A stretch of DNA of 64,000 bases from contig NZ_JTJC03000004.1 in NCBI RefSeq assembly GCF_000817735.3, forward strand, positions 1-64,000, in the 5' to 3' direction. The notes beneath the pieces are model-generated. The model had not been told where the DNA came from. It saw only the letters and a list, made by a program, of their open reading frames with translations, and ran no database searches. This document shows, piece after piece, positions 1 through 8,283 of this stretch. Every line of letters begins with the position of its first letter. The stretch's first letter is position 1. This DNA is from Scytonema millei VB511283. GTDB lineage: Bacteria; Cyanobacteriota; Cyanobacteriia; Cyanobacteriales; Chroococcidiopsidaceae. Position numbers and translations under genes: made by a program.

Positions 1-96
1 ACTGTCATGGGAACTCAAAGTTTGTCAGCACTGGCAAAGCTTTCTGGCTATCGAGGAGGGCATAACTTCCAAAGTTTTCAACCGACTGGCAAGTAA
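1..96 (+). CDS. 3' end of a VKOR-thioredoxin gene (partial, cut by window edge)
   Basis: Bases 1-97 are identical to 22670-22766, the 3' end of the intact VKOR-thioredoxin gene at 21821-22765, including the TAA stop. The visible part codes for the last 31 residues of the thioredoxin domain. Past the stop the two copies diverge at once (base 98 against 22767). The 5' part lies outside the window, so whether this is a full second copy or only a duplicated 3' end cannot be seen. Confidence 0.85.
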   Translation, partial: TVMGTQSLSALAKLSGYRGGHNFQSFQPTGK

Positions 97-154
97 CCCA
101 AAGCGAGCGGGGCAGATCTTGAGGCAGCGTTCGCACAGATATTATACTAGCTGA

Positions 155-301
155 CACAACACCCAACAGCTTCTAAAACAAGTAAATCTGCCTGCGAGAA
201 ATCCAACCGCTTCTGGTAAAGATGTGTTAGACGATCTAGATCTAGACACGCCAAATCAGGAAATCGATCGCTCTTTCTTAGACGATGAGTTGTCATTGTA
301 G
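155..301 (+). pseudogene. Gene tail resembling the C-terminus of the nearby integrase
   Basis: An open stretch of 48 codons without a start ends in a segment rich in Asp, Leu and Ser and then TAG. Its last about 85 bases align well with bases 1158-1240 of the integrase gene at 559-1233, including the stop codon and the following CTTGGTTA. The upstream half of this fragment does not resemble the recombinase catalytic domain. It is best read as a decayed relative of the integrase 3' end. A different gene sharing that tail is the alternative. Confidence 0.5.
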
Positions 302-306
302 CTTGG

Positions 307-516
307 TTATGGCGAAAGCAGTTGGGCAATGAGACGATCTAGCGCTTTGGCAGCAGCTTTGTAACTCCGCGCTTGCCTGCCTAGTTTCAATTCAGAAAGG
401 ATGCGATCGCGGATAGCCTCAAGGTCTGGCTGCTGTTGTTGCCTGAGATCAGAGTTTTCCGCGTTGCCAGAAGAGGCGCGCTCACACCCACCAAAGACTG
501 CACTGGGCGGTACTGT
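307..516 (-). pseudogene. Hypothetical protein fragment, no start codon
   Basis: An open stretch of 69 residues on the minus strand runs from an in-frame TAG (517-519) to a TAA (307-309), with no ATG, GTG or TTG where a start would be expected. The C-terminal half is charged and looks protein-like: a Gln run is followed by an amphipathic helix with LGRQARSY and a final AALDRLIAQL-type helix. Two HIP1-type sites lie in it. I do not recognise the family. It reads as the C-terminal remnant of a gene that lost its 5' end next to the recombinase. Confidence 0.3.
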
Positions 517-558
517 CTAGGTGTAGCCTGGAAATTATCACCTTAATCGCTGTATTGG

Positions 559-1233
559 ATGAAGATCGACAGGCACGGCAGAGCCAAAATACTCACCCCA
601 ATTGAAATCCAGTTGCTATTTAACTCTGGGCTACAAAACAGCCGAGATCGCGCCCTGTTTGGCATCTGCCTTTACACCGCTTGCCGGATTACCGAAGCTT
701 GCACCTTAAGGCGAAAAGATGTCTTCGACGAAAAAAGAAGAGTCCGTAGTGAATTAATCATTCGCAAAGCCAATACCAAAGGCAAGCTGGCAACGCGCAC
801 GATTTGGGTGGGCGAGGAGCTGCGGAGTTTGTTAATCGACTACAACCCCCCATCCTACCAATGGTTTTTGTTTCCAGGTCGTCACGGCAAAGGACACATT
901 AACCCAGATAGTGCTGCTCGTATATTGCGCGAAGCTTGCCGCATAGTGGGGATAGAAGGAGCTAGTACCCATTCATTCCGGCGCACCGCCTTAACGATAA
1001 TGAGCGACGCTAGAATCCCCTTGCGAGTCATACAGGAAGTATCAGGACACCGCACCCTGGACGAATTACAGAAATACTTAGAGGTTCGCCCAGAGCAAGT
1101 CAGGGGAGCGATCGCGTCTTTATCTATGCTCTCCCATGTCGGGAAAACGCGCTATCACGACCTAGACATCGACCTAAACACGTCAAGTCAGGAAGTTGAC
1201 TGCTCTCTATCCCCCGATAACGAGTCATTGTAG
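559..1233 (+). CDS. Tyrosine recombinase / phage-type integrase
   Basis: Codes for a 224-residue protein that is nearly all catalytic domain of the tyrosine recombinase (phage integrase) family. The catalytic set is visible: Arg43 in ACRITEA, Lys76 in the beta-hairpin NTKGK, His138-Arg141 in HSFRR, His164 in SGHRT and nucleophile Tyr173 in YLEV. There is no separate N-terminal SAM-like arm-binding domain, as in many short integrases of cyanobacterial plasmids. It should cut and rejoin DNA at a short core site. Two decayed versions of its 3' end lie at 155-301 and 3731-3850, so the gene has been copied or shuffled here. It probably serves dimer resolution or integration of the adjoining backbone. 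Confidence 0.88.
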   Translation: MKIDRHGRAKILTPIEIQLLFNSGLQNSRDRALFGICLYTACRITEACTLRRKDVFDEKRRVRSELIIRKANTKGKLATRTIWVGEELRSLLIDYNPPSYQWFLFPGRHGKGHINPDSAARILREACRIVGIEGASTHSFRRTALTIMSDARIPLRVIQEVSGHRTLDELQKYLEVRPEQVRGAIASLSMLSHVGKTRYHDLDIDLNTSSQEVDCSLSPDNESL

Positions 1234-1403
1234 CTTGGTTACAGTCAGCTGCGCGTGCGGGTTGCTGTTTCGTTCATTTCGGATGTTCCGCTCGTTTCGT
1301 ATAATTGTTAGTAGAGGTAGCTCGCCCTTTTGACAATTCGATCTCTCAAAAGCGATCGCTCGGACACCATACAGCCAATGACTATTTCGACACCATTGGA
1401 AAC

Positions 1404-1877
1404 ATGACACTATCAGCTCCCCGTTCCTTCGACATTATTGCACCGACAGCAGAAGATTCTGCAATCGCCCAAGCCAGCAGCCAAATTTTGGCATCAATTG
1501 TGGACTCGGACGCATCTCATTGCACAATTAGGGTGATGCTAGATGGCACACAAGGTGAAGCGGTTACTATCCCAACATCTGCGTTGCGTCTTTTCGTTGA
1601 CATCTTGACCCAGATGGCTAAAGGCAATGCTGTCAGTATCGTTCCCATCAAAAAGGAACTCACTACCTCTGAGGCAGCTGACATTTTGAATGTCTCTCGT
1701 CCCTACTTAGTGGACTTACTGGAGTCGGGAAAAATTCCTTTCCGCAAAGTTGGAACCCGTCGCCGGATTCTCTATCAAGATTTGATGACATACAAACACC
1801 GGATTGACGAAAGGCGGCGGCAAGCCCTGGCTGAGTTGGCTGCCCAAGCCCAAGAACTAAACATGGGTTACGAGTAG
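1404..1877 (+). CDS. Antitoxin with excisionase-type helix-turn-helix
   Basis: A 157-residue protein whose C-terminal half carries an excisionase/MerR-like DNA-binding segment (TTSEAADILNVSRPYL, then RKVGTRRRI). This is the usual antitoxin of PIN_3-type toxin pairs. I start at ATG 1404 (GGA at 1397-1399 upstream). A frame open further upstream has a poor start. The N-terminal region, about residues 1-80, is a substrate-neutral alpha/beta segment common in these antitoxins. The stop codon lies 4 bases before the PIN toxin gene, so the two form one operon. The HTH would repress the operon promoter and the C-terminal tail would bind the toxin. Confidence 0.8.
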   Translation: MTLSAPRSFDIIAPTAEDSAIAQASSQILASIVDSDASHCTIRVMLDGTQGEAVTIPTSALRLFVDILTQMAKGNAVSIVPIKKELTTSEAADILNVSRPYLVDLLESGKIPFRKVGTRRRILYQDLMTYKHRIDERRRQALAELAAQAQELNMGYE

Positions 1878-1881
1878 CTAA

Positions 1882-2460
1882 GTGGCTTTTTTCACTGCGG
1901 TCTACGATGCCTCTGTTTTATATCCAGCACCGCTGCGGGATTTTTTGATGTGGCTGGCGCTCACCGACCTGTTTAAGGCTCGTTGGACGGATGAGATTCA
2001 TGACGAATGGATGAGAAACGTTCTTTTGAACCGTCCTGACCTAACACTAGCTCAACTGACCCGCACGAAAAATCTGATGAATGCCAATGTCCGAGATTGT
2101 CTAGTCACAGATTATTCGTCGCTCATCCCAAGTCTTGAACTACCAGATCCAGACGATCTCCACGTTCTAGCTGCGGCAATTCGTTCTGCTGCTAGTTTTA
2201 TTGTCACCTTCAACCTCAAGGATTTTCCGATGGTGGCTCTTGCACCCTATGGCGTTGAAGCAATTCACCCAGATGAGTTTATCCTGCAACTGATTGACCT
2301 GAACGCGGTAGAGGTTGGGTATGCCGCTAATCGGCAACTAAGCACGCTCAAAAATCCACCACGAACGCAGGATGAATACCTAGACACGCTGATAAAGCAA
2401 GGACTGCCGCAGTCAGCGGCATCGCTGCGCGAGTTGTTTGAAGAGATGCCAGAAATTTGA
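1882..2460 (+). CDS. PIN-domain toxin (VapC-like ribonuclease)
   Basis: A 192-residue PIN-domain protein starting at GTG 1882. Acidic metal-binding residues of the fold are visible: Asp9 in VYDASVLYPA, a Glu/Asp pair in DEIHDEWM, Asp in PDPDDLHVLAAAI and Asp in TFNLKDFP. Members of this family are Mg-dependent RNases neutralised by an HTH antitoxin encoded just upstream, which is the arrangement here (1404-1877). It is longer than classical VapC (about 130 residues), with a C-terminal extension after residue 140. A stability role for the plasmid-like backbone is inferred from the position next to parA. Confidence 0.82.
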   Translation: MAFFTAVYDASVLYPAPLRDFLMWLALTDLFKARWTDEIHDEWMRNVLLNRPDLTLAQLTRTKNLMNANVRDCLVTDYSSLIPSLELPDPDDLHVLAAAIRSAASFIVTFNLKDFPMVALAPYGVEAIHPDEFILQLIDLNAVEVGYAANRQLSTLKNPPRTQDEYLDTLIKQGLPQSAASLRELFEEMPEI

Positions 2461-2523
2461 GGAGAGCTAATTCTGAAACTAATAAAGTTTCTGCAACACA
2501 ACCCTTTTAGGCTATCCTTCTCC

Positions 2524-2757
2524 CTGTATTTCTGTAAATCTGTAAACACGATTTATTACAATTACGGAAATAATGATTTCAGTACACGCTCGAATAGGCT
2601 GTCCTGATTCTGTATTTCTGTAAATATGTAAATACAGTTTTCTGCAATTCCATCAGAGATGATTGCGGGTTTTGGTGTTGTAGGTTAGAGTTTAGGCGCA
2701 ACAATTTATCTGTATTTCTGTAAATCTGTAAACCCGCTTCGCTGTAATTACGGAAAT
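2524..2757 (+). repeat. Three centromere-like direct repeats upstream of parA
   Basis: The sequence CTGTATTTCTGTAAATCTG, with small changes, starts at 2524, 2610 and 2710. In the first and third copies it is followed after about 20 bases by AATTACGGAAAT, so these copies are about 48 bp long. The third ends exactly over the parA start codon. A fourth copy in opposite orientation lies just after parB (3656-3683). Repeats placed upstream of a ParA/RHH operon usually act both as partition site and as operator for the RHH protein, and I infer that role here. Confidence 0.65.
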
Positions 2758-3385
2758 GGTGACATCGATCGTTAATCAAAAAGGCGGCGTTGGCAAAACG
2801 ACGCTGGCTATCCATATCAGTCATGCACTGGTACTCAAGGGCTTCAAGGTTCTACTGGTAGATGCCGATCCGCAGGGTTCAGCCCGTGATTGGGCGGCGG
2901 CGAGGGATGCCTTGCCACCGTTTCCCGTGGTTGGGTTAGACCGTCCGACGATTCACCGCGACCTACCAACATTAATGAAAGACTTCGACCATGCTGTGAT
3001 TGACGGTCCGCCGCGAGTTTCCGATCTAGCCCGCAGCGCGATTATTGCCGCAGATTTAGTCGTGGTTCCCATCCAGCCTTCGCCCTACGATGTTTGGGCA
3101 GCGGATGAAATTATCAAGCTGATTCAAGAAGCTTCCGTATTTAAAGAAAAACTGAAATCTGTATTTGTAATTAATCGTAAAATCGTAAAATCAGCTATTG
3201 GCAGGGATGTAGTAGAAGCGCTCGAACAATACCCCATACCCGTGCTGAATACCACTATCAGCCAGCGGGTAGCATTTGCTGAGTCTGCTGCTACTGGTAG
3301 CACGGTTTTAGAAACTGACAGTAAAGGCGCAGCCGCCAAGGAAGTGATGGCACTGGTGAACGAACTAATGAGTTTAGGAGTGTAG
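2756..3385 (+). CDS. parA: ParA/MinD-family partition ATPase
   Basis: A 209-residue P-loop ATPase with the deviant Walker A motif KGGVGKTT at residues 9-16, Walker A' DADPQGS near residue 38 and a Walker B region VIDGPP. Length and lack of an N-terminal HTH place it with small ParA/ParF proteins that work with a ribbon-helix-helix partner. It would bind ATP and the nucleoid to move plasmid copies apart. The partner gene follows 2 bases downstream. The start at 2756 falls at the end of the third upstream repeat, so expression is probably repressed when the partner binds there. Confidence 0.9.
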   Translation: MVTSIVNQKGGVGKTTLAIHISHALVLKGFKVLLVDADPQGSARDWAAARDALPPFPVVGLDRPTIHRDLPTLMKDFDHAVIDGPPRVSDLARSAIIAADLVVVPIQPSPYDVWAADEIIKLIQEASVFKEKLKSVFVINRKIVKSAIGRDVVEALEQYPIPVLNTTISQRVAFAESAATGSTVLETDSKGAAAKEVMALVNELMSLGV

Positions 3386-3387
3386 GG

Positions 3388-3654
3388 ATGCCAGCGAAGA
3401 AAGTCAGCTTTGGGAAAAAGCCAGCGCCAGAAGAACCGCTTGGCGAGAGGCTTAACGAATGGGTGACTCACCGAGAACGCCAGGAGTCGGCAGAACAGCC
3501 ACATCTAGATCAGCCGGAAAAAATGAAGCGGCTGACGTTGGACATTCCAGAACCACTGCATCGGGCGATCAAGCGTAAGGCAGTGGATGAAGGGGTAACG
3601 ATGGTTGAGTTGCTGCGATCTTTGTTAGAACAGCATTTTGATGCTAGCAGTTGA
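3388..3654 (+). CDS. ParB-like ribbon-helix-helix partition protein
   Basis: An 88-residue basic protein. The N-terminal 45 residues are charged and probably disordered. The C-terminal part forms a ribbon-helix-helix: beta strand KRLTLDIPEPL, helix HRAIKRKAVDEG, then VTMVELLRSLLEQHF. This is the architecture of ParG-type centromere-binding proteins, whose flexible N-terminus stimulates the ParA ATPase. It follows parA by 2 bases and is flanked by the repeat family at 2524-2757 and 3656-3683, its likely binding sites. Confidence 0.75.
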   Translation: MPAKKVSFGKKPAPEEPLGERLNEWVTHRERQESAEQPHLDQPEKMKRLTLDIPEPLHRAIKRKAVDEGVTMVELLRSLLEQHFDASS

Positions 3655-3655
3655 A

Positions 3656-3683
3656 GCGTAATTACGTATTTACAGAAACACAG
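3656..3683 (-). repeat. Inverted copy of the partition-site repeat
   Basis: Read on the minus strand this segment gives TGTTTCTGTAAATACGTAAT, closely matching the repeats upstream of parA at 2524, 2610 and 2710. It starts 2 bases after the parB stop. The par cassette is thus bounded on both sides by the same motif in opposite orientation. Confidence 0.55.
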
Positions 3684-3730
3684 AATTACTGATTTGCAGA
3701 AATCTGGCGATCGCAGTGGGATATTGTTGA

Positions 3731-3850
3731 CTGGAGGCTGTGCAAGCGCGGCTAACGCCAGAGAAAGCGATCGCGTCGCTGTCGATGTTGTCCCATGTCG
3801 GGAAACAATGGATATTAGCCGAGTCAAGAGCGTGTCGGAGTAGTAGATGA
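3731..3850 (+). pseudogene. Remnant of an integrase 3' end
   Basis: This 40-codon fragment follows a TGA and contains AIASLSMLSHVGK, identical to residues in the C-terminal part of the integrase at 559-1233. The nucleotide match runs through GCGATCGCGTC and CCCATGTCGGGAAA. The catalytic part is missing and the end differs. Its TGA overlaps the ATG of the Fic gene (ATGA at 3847-3850). It is a second decayed copy of the recombinase tail, on the far side of the par cassette. Confidence 0.65.
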
Positions 3851-4905
3851 ATTCCTTTTTCCCAGGCTCGTTCGAGCGCCAGCCCATTACTCAAAATCTA
3901 CTGCGTACCATCCGGCTGATTGGCGAGTACAAAGGCAAGCAGGAGCTATTCAAACAACAGTCGCCCCAAGTCTTGGAGACATTGCAGCTTGCAGCCATCA
4001 TTCAAAGCACCGAATCATCCAATCGCATCGAGGGGGTTGTTGCGCCGCTCCAACGCATACTAGCACTGGTGGCGCAGAAGACCACGCCGATGAACCGCTC
4101 CGAGCAAGAGATTGCTGGGTATCGCGATGTACTCGACACCATTCATGCTAACTACGAGCGGATGCCTTTTAATACTGGCTTAGTATTACAACTGCACCGA
4201 GATCTATATCGGTTTCTACCAGGGTCGGGCGGTCAGTGGAAGTCAGCTGACAACAAAATCACTGAGACTCGTCCTGACGGCACTACCGCCGTGCGCTTTG
4301 AACCCGTCAGTGCTTTTCTCACGCCAACCGCGATGGCGCAGTTACACGAACGCTTTAACACTTCTTCGCAAGCAGATGAAGTAGAGCCATTGCTCCTAAT
4401 TCCCACCTATGTGCTAGATTTTCTCTGCATTCACCCATTCCGCGACGGCAACGGTCGCATGGCTCGTCTCCTAACCTTGTTATTACTCTACCAAGCGGGC
4501 TATGAAGTCGGTCGATACATTAGTCTGGAGCAGATTGTCGAGCGAACTAGAGAGAGTTATTACGACACCCTGTATCAGTCCTCCGTGGGCTGGCACGACC
4601 GACAACACACGCTACTCCCGTGGTGGGAATATTTTCTCGGTGTCGTTCTCGCGGCTTACCGAGAATTTGAGCAGCGCGTTGGTACGGTGACGGCAAGCCG
4701 AGGTGCAAAGCGCGAGATTGTATTGGATGTGGTAGCACGATTGCCCAATCAATTCCAATATGCAGATGTTGAGCGTGCTTGCCCTGGCGTGAGTCGCCCT
4801 ACAATCAACCGAGCTTTAGCCGAGCTGCGTGAATCAGGTCAAATCCGCTGCATTAAGCCAGGTCGAGATGCGGTTTGGGAAAAAACACGATCGCTGAGGG
4901 ATTAA
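3847..4905 (+). CDS. Fic-domain protein (AMPylation type), self-inhibited class II
   Basis: A 352-residue Fic protein with the full catalytic motif HPFRDGNGR at His196-Arg204. The N-terminal helix contains SSNRIEG, matching the inhibitory (S/T)xxxE(G/N) motif with Glu62. This places it in class II, where the inhibitory glutamate is in the same chain. The C-terminal 80 residues form a winged-helix segment (VSRPTINRALAELRESGQIR). The family transfers AMP from ATP to Ser, Thr or Tyr of a target protein. No separate antitoxin lies beside it, consistent with intramolecular inhibition. It follows the par cassette on the same strand. Confidence 0.88.
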   Translation: MNSFFPGSFERQPITQNLLRTIRLIGEYKGKQELFKQQSPQVLETLQLAAIIQSTESSNRIEGVVAPLQRILALVAQKTTPMNRSEQEIAGYRDVLDTIHANYERMPFNTGLVLQLHRDLYRFLPGSGGQWKSADNKITETRPDGTTAVRFEPVSAFLTPTAMAQLHERFNTSSQADEVEPLLLIPTYVLDFLCIHPFRDGNGRMARLLTLLLLYQAGYEVGRYISLEQIVERTRESYYDTLYQSSVGWHDRQHTLLPWWEYFLGVVLAAYREFEQRVGTVTASRGAKREIVLDVVARLPNQFQYADVERACPGVSRPTINRALAELRESGQIRCIKPGRDAVWEKTRSLRD

Positions 4906-5202
4906 CACGATCATTTTGACAGTTGATGATCGTATTATATGAGTTGGGTCGATGAGATCCGATCTTGAGCGCCGCACGTTCTTATAGGCGTGTGGGCATG
5001 GGAGAATTACTTATGAAAGATCGGCTTTTGACCTTTGAGCAAATTTGTCCAAATTTCAGTTGCTAGCGCAAGAGTCTCTTGAAACTTAACCACTGGCAAC
5101 TCAAGGCTGGTTGACAATGCTAGAATGAACTGCATTGCCAGCAATGCTAGGACACTCCCCAGTCAATAGCACAATATCTGATAATGACTTGGAAGGTTGG
5201 CA
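4906..5202. other. Intergenic, no gene; short repeated motifs before a small RHH gene
   Basis: No coding region recognised. Near 5081 the motif GAAACTTAACC occurs. Variants of it return at about 5560 and 5620, upstream of the replication gene. From about 5110 to 5205 the stretch holds related words (GACAATGCTAG, GCCAGCAATGCTAGG, TTGGCAATGTTAGCAATG) in both orientations just before the small RHH gene. They could be its operator. Confidence 0.4.
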
Positions 5203-5370
5203 ATGTTAGCAATGACAGAGCAGGAGAAAATAGTAGTTCTACAGGTAGACGTTCGGGAATCCACTAGGACGCGGCTGAGAATCCAAGCCGTCAAAATGGG
5301 GGTAACGATGGGAGAGTTGGCAGATCGGATTTTGGATGAGGCGCTCAAGAAACTTGAGAAGCAAGGGTAA
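5203..5370 (+). CDS. Small ribbon-helix-helix protein
   Basis: A 55-residue protein. A beta-strand segment KIVVLQVDVRES is followed by two helices (TRTRLRIQAVKMG, VTMGELADRILDEALKKL), the pattern of Arc/CopG-type DNA-binding proteins. GAAGG upstream gives a ribosome site. A second ATG at 5212 is possible. It stands alone between the Fic gene and the replication gene. Proteins of this size and fold on plasmids are often copy-number repressors or antitoxins, and no toxin partner is visible. The VTM...L pattern resembles the parB helix region, which suggests relatedness. Confidence 0.6.
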   Translation: MLAMTEQEKIVVLQVDVRESTRTRLRIQAVKMGVTMGELADRILDEALKKLEKQG

Positions 5371-5875
5371 GGGCGATCTCCGTTCTACTTTTTTGCAACC
5401 GATTGAAACGAGGGCAAGCACTACTTGAAAAATTTGGAGGGAGCGAATGAATGAATGAAATAGAGAGCGCCAAACTCCGGCGAGGGAATCTGGCGCTGCC
5501 CATTTCTAAATGATTGGCAAATTTATCACGGCACAAGAGTCGGTCACAAGCCTGAGAAACTTACCCGACTCCCCGCCGCCGCTAGAACCAAGGGGTTCCA
5601 CTGAGTCGGTTTGAGCCATTGAAAACTTAACCAACTCCCACTGTATTTATTATATGGAAATAAGTTTTCGCCTACGTACATTAGTCAAGTTATTTTCCCC
5701 GCTTTGGTTGCCAAATTGGGGAAGACTTGGTAATGCTGGCGAAGCGCAGATATCTATATATAAGTGAGATGTGTGAGAACGCAATCCCTTGGAAGACGCT
5801 TTATTGGCGGTTGGGAGAAAGTAAATAAGTTTGACAGGTGAAGTCTCCGACTCTCCACACACGCAAAGAAGAGTC
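5371..5875. other. Intergenic upstream of the replication gene
   Basis: No gene recognised. It contains two more GAAACTTA(A/C)CC-type motifs near 5560 and 5620, followed by CGACTCC or CAACTCC, and GC-rich short dyads near 5567-5605 (CCGACTC...GAGTCGG). Short repeats before a rep gene are typical of an origin. The evidence here is weak because only three imperfect copies are seen. Confidence 0.3.
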
Positions 5876-7921
5876 ATGCTCACCACTACAAAAGAAAAAT
5901 CATTTGCCCCAAAAGGCGCAGAAAAGGCGATCGCCCCCGCCGACCCGCTAGGAGTCAGATTCTGCCAGTATTTCAACCATCCTTGGGGCTTCATCTACGC
6001 CCCAGCAATACGCTCTGAAAAACCGCACTGGCAGACAGAAACCCGCTATCCGCTACAACCGCGTAACCTGTGGCAGCAGTACCAAAACCCCCATTCCTTC
6101 TTGGGACTGCGATTCGGCAAAAACACCCGTTACTTCGCCATCGACATAGATATCAACAGCGCTTACCATCCCGCACACGACCCAACAGCATATAAATCGG
6201 TGTTAGGCGCACTAGAAGAAATCGGGCTGTGCAAACCCGTTGCAGTCACATCCAGCGACAGCGGTGGGATACACGTTTACTACTTCTTTGGCGAAGAACT
6301 CCCCACCTTCCCCCTAGCCTGTGCCTGCTTTGACGCACTGACGGATGCAGGATTAGAAATTAAGCAGGGGCAACTAGAAATCTTCCCCAACCTCAAAGCT
6401 TGGACAGCCCTACCCAGCAACTACAACGCCCTGCGGCTACCCTTGCAAGCAGGTTCGTTCATGCTGGACGAGAGTATGTCACCCTACACCAACGACCTAG
6501 ACTCGTTTTTAGATGCCGCCGACTGGTCAGCAGCAGGACAAGACTATTTCACCCTAAAACTTGCCATCAAAGCCGCGTCACTTCGCCAGCAAAAACTCTA
6601 CAAGCCAGCCAACTCAATTAAAGCCGAACTGTGGCGACTCGACCTCAAACAAAGAATTGCACAAGGCTGGACGGATTACGGACAGACCAACTCACTGCTT
6701 AAAGACATCGCCTGTTACGGCATCGTCTTCAAAGAGCTAGCGGATGAAGCCCTAGTGGAATACATCGTAGAAACAGCCCTAACCTCCCCAGGCTACTGCG
6801 AATATTGCCGCCACCAACACAACATAGAGCAGAGAGCAAGAGAATGGGCATATTGCTGCATGGGATTCTACACCCCCTATCCATCAATCCCCAATCGCCA
6901 GCGCAACTACCGCTCGCACTTTGGCTGTGCCAACAACATAGTAGACTTTCCCCATTCCAATCTCAACCAAGAAAAACAGCTTCATACCCAAGAAAGAATC
7001 CGTAATATCGTCGCCCACCTAGAGCTTGCAGGAGAACTACCACTAACTCCAGCGATTCGAGCAACAGCCATCATCGCCACATCCAAACAGCTATATGGAG
7101 TAGGTGTGTCCAAAACCACCCTACACAAGCCAGAATACTTAGCCCTGTGGCATCCCCGAAATTACCCGAAAGATGCTCAAAGGTGTGTACAACCGCACTG
7201 TGAGCCAGTTGCAGCCGATTTTACCCCCCAAAAATACCCCCAAATTCCCGATCCCTGGCTCGAACCAGAACCGCCACAACCCGCTCCCACTCAGGAACAG
7301 ACCAATCTGTACACACCCTTGCCTATAATGAAGGTCTTGTGCTTGCCACAGGCAAAACAAGATCTCCAACCCCATTCCCTTGAGGATTCAACTAATTCTA
7401 AAAACTCTTTAAATTCTTCAAACTCTTTACCAACAGAATCAAATAGCTGCTCTGATAAGAATTACAAATCCCCTACTTCCGGCAGCGCGGTGGAAAAATT
7501 CTATAACCAGGACTTATCAATTGACGCATCTAGCATCGTGGATGCTACCGCCATTATCGCACCAGAGCAGCAGCAAGAGCAATCTACCTCACTCCAAGGG
7601 AGAGAGTCAAAGGGGGGGAGTGTGTCACTAGCTGCGACTCAAGTAGAAAATTCACGGCTGCACTCAACTGCTCCAGCTGACACGCAAACCATTCGCCGCC
7701 TCATCAAAATCCGGCTAATTGCCATACAACACGCTAAAAAAGCAGTCCAATCGCAGTCCCTAATTGAGGGAAGAAGATTTAGCCCCCAAGAGCGAGAGCA
7801 ACGGGAAACTGTTGCCAAGATGCGTTTCCTCTGGGAGTCTGGCGAACCGATTTTGATGGACGAGGTACTAGCTTGGGCTAGAGCCAATCCAGACCTACTA
7901 CCAGAAGTCAAGCCGTCCTAG
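5876..7921 (+). CDS. Primase-like plasmid replication protein
   Basis: A 681-residue protein from ATG 5876 (an upstream TTG at 5831 in the same frame looks less likely). The first 200 residues carry signs of the archaeo-eukaryotic primase fold: an acidic motif FAIDIDIN (Asp90, Asp92), SSDSGGIHVYYFF (residues 126-138) with a conserved His, and GQLEIFPN (Glu168). These match the metal-binding and nucleotide-binding motifs of primase-polymerases in plasmid Rep proteins. The middle is helical with Cys/His residues (CEYCRHQH). The C-terminal 200 residues are low in complexity and rich in Ser, Asn and Gln. It probably starts replication of this backbone. No helicase motif was seen. Confidence 0.65.
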   Translation: MLTTTKEKSFAPKGAEKAIAPADPLGVRFCQYFNHPWGFIYAPAIRSEKPHWQTETRYPLQPRNLWQQYQNPHSFLGLRFGKNTRYFAIDIDINSAYHPAHDPTAYKSVLGALEEIGLCKPVAVTSSDSGGIHVYYFFGEELPTFPLACACFDALTDAGLEIKQGQLEIFPNLKAWTALPSNYNALRLPLQAGSFMLDESMSPYTNDLDSFLDAADWSAAGQDYFTLKLAIKAASLRQQKLYKPANSIKAELWRLDLKQRIAQGWTDYGQTNSLLKDIACYGIVFKELADEALVEYIVETALTSPGYCEYCRHQHNIEQRAREWAYCCMGFYTPYPSIPNRQRNYRSHFGCANNIVDFPHSNLNQEKQLHTQERIRNIVAHLELAGELPLTPAIRATAIIATSKQLYGVGVSKTTLHKPEYLALWHPRNYPKDAQRCVQPHCEPVAADFTPQKYPQIPDPWLEPEPPQPAPTQEQTNLYTPLPIMKVLCLPQAKQDLQPHSLEDSTNSKNSLNSSNSLPTESNSCSDKNYKSPTSGSAVEKFYNQDLSIDASSIVDATAIIAPEQQQEQSTSLQGRESKGGSVSLAATQVENSRLHSTAPADTQTIRRLIKIRLIAIQHAKKAVQSQSLIEGRRFSPQEREQRETVAKMRFLWESGEPILMDEVLAWARANPDLLPEVKPS

Positions 7922-8283
7922 AACAGCTCCGGCGCTTTCGTCAAGCCCGCTCGCCCAACTAATGTCACATGACTCTACAGTGACTACCAAGTTTAAACTA
8001 ACTTGTTCTCAGTCAAAATAGCAGTAAATTTAAATGGCTGCAATGTTTTAGCACATAAACATAAATGGCATTAACAGTAGTTAGTTATGCTACTCCCATG
8101 TGTTCAACATTAATAGCACATGGCTTATGACTGGATTAGCAAATTCAACTTATGCTAATCTAATGCGTTCCAAATCTATACCACATTGTCTCTGACTGGG
8201 TAAGCAGTCATAACCATGCAAAGAAGATGCAATCAACAGTTAATCCACATTGGTTATACATGGAATAGCAGTAGGAGCAATGT
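7922..8283. promoter_or_regulatory. Upstream region of the RHH-HTH gene with dyads
   Basis: No gene in 360 bases. The stretch repeats words such as TAGCACAT, ATGGCATTA and TTATGCTA. A perfect 7-bp inverted repeat CCATGTG (8096-8102) / CACATGG (8117-8123) has a 14-base loop. AT-rich sequence with phased short dyads before a DNA-binding protein gene suggests an operator or origin region. This is inference. Confidence 0.35.
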
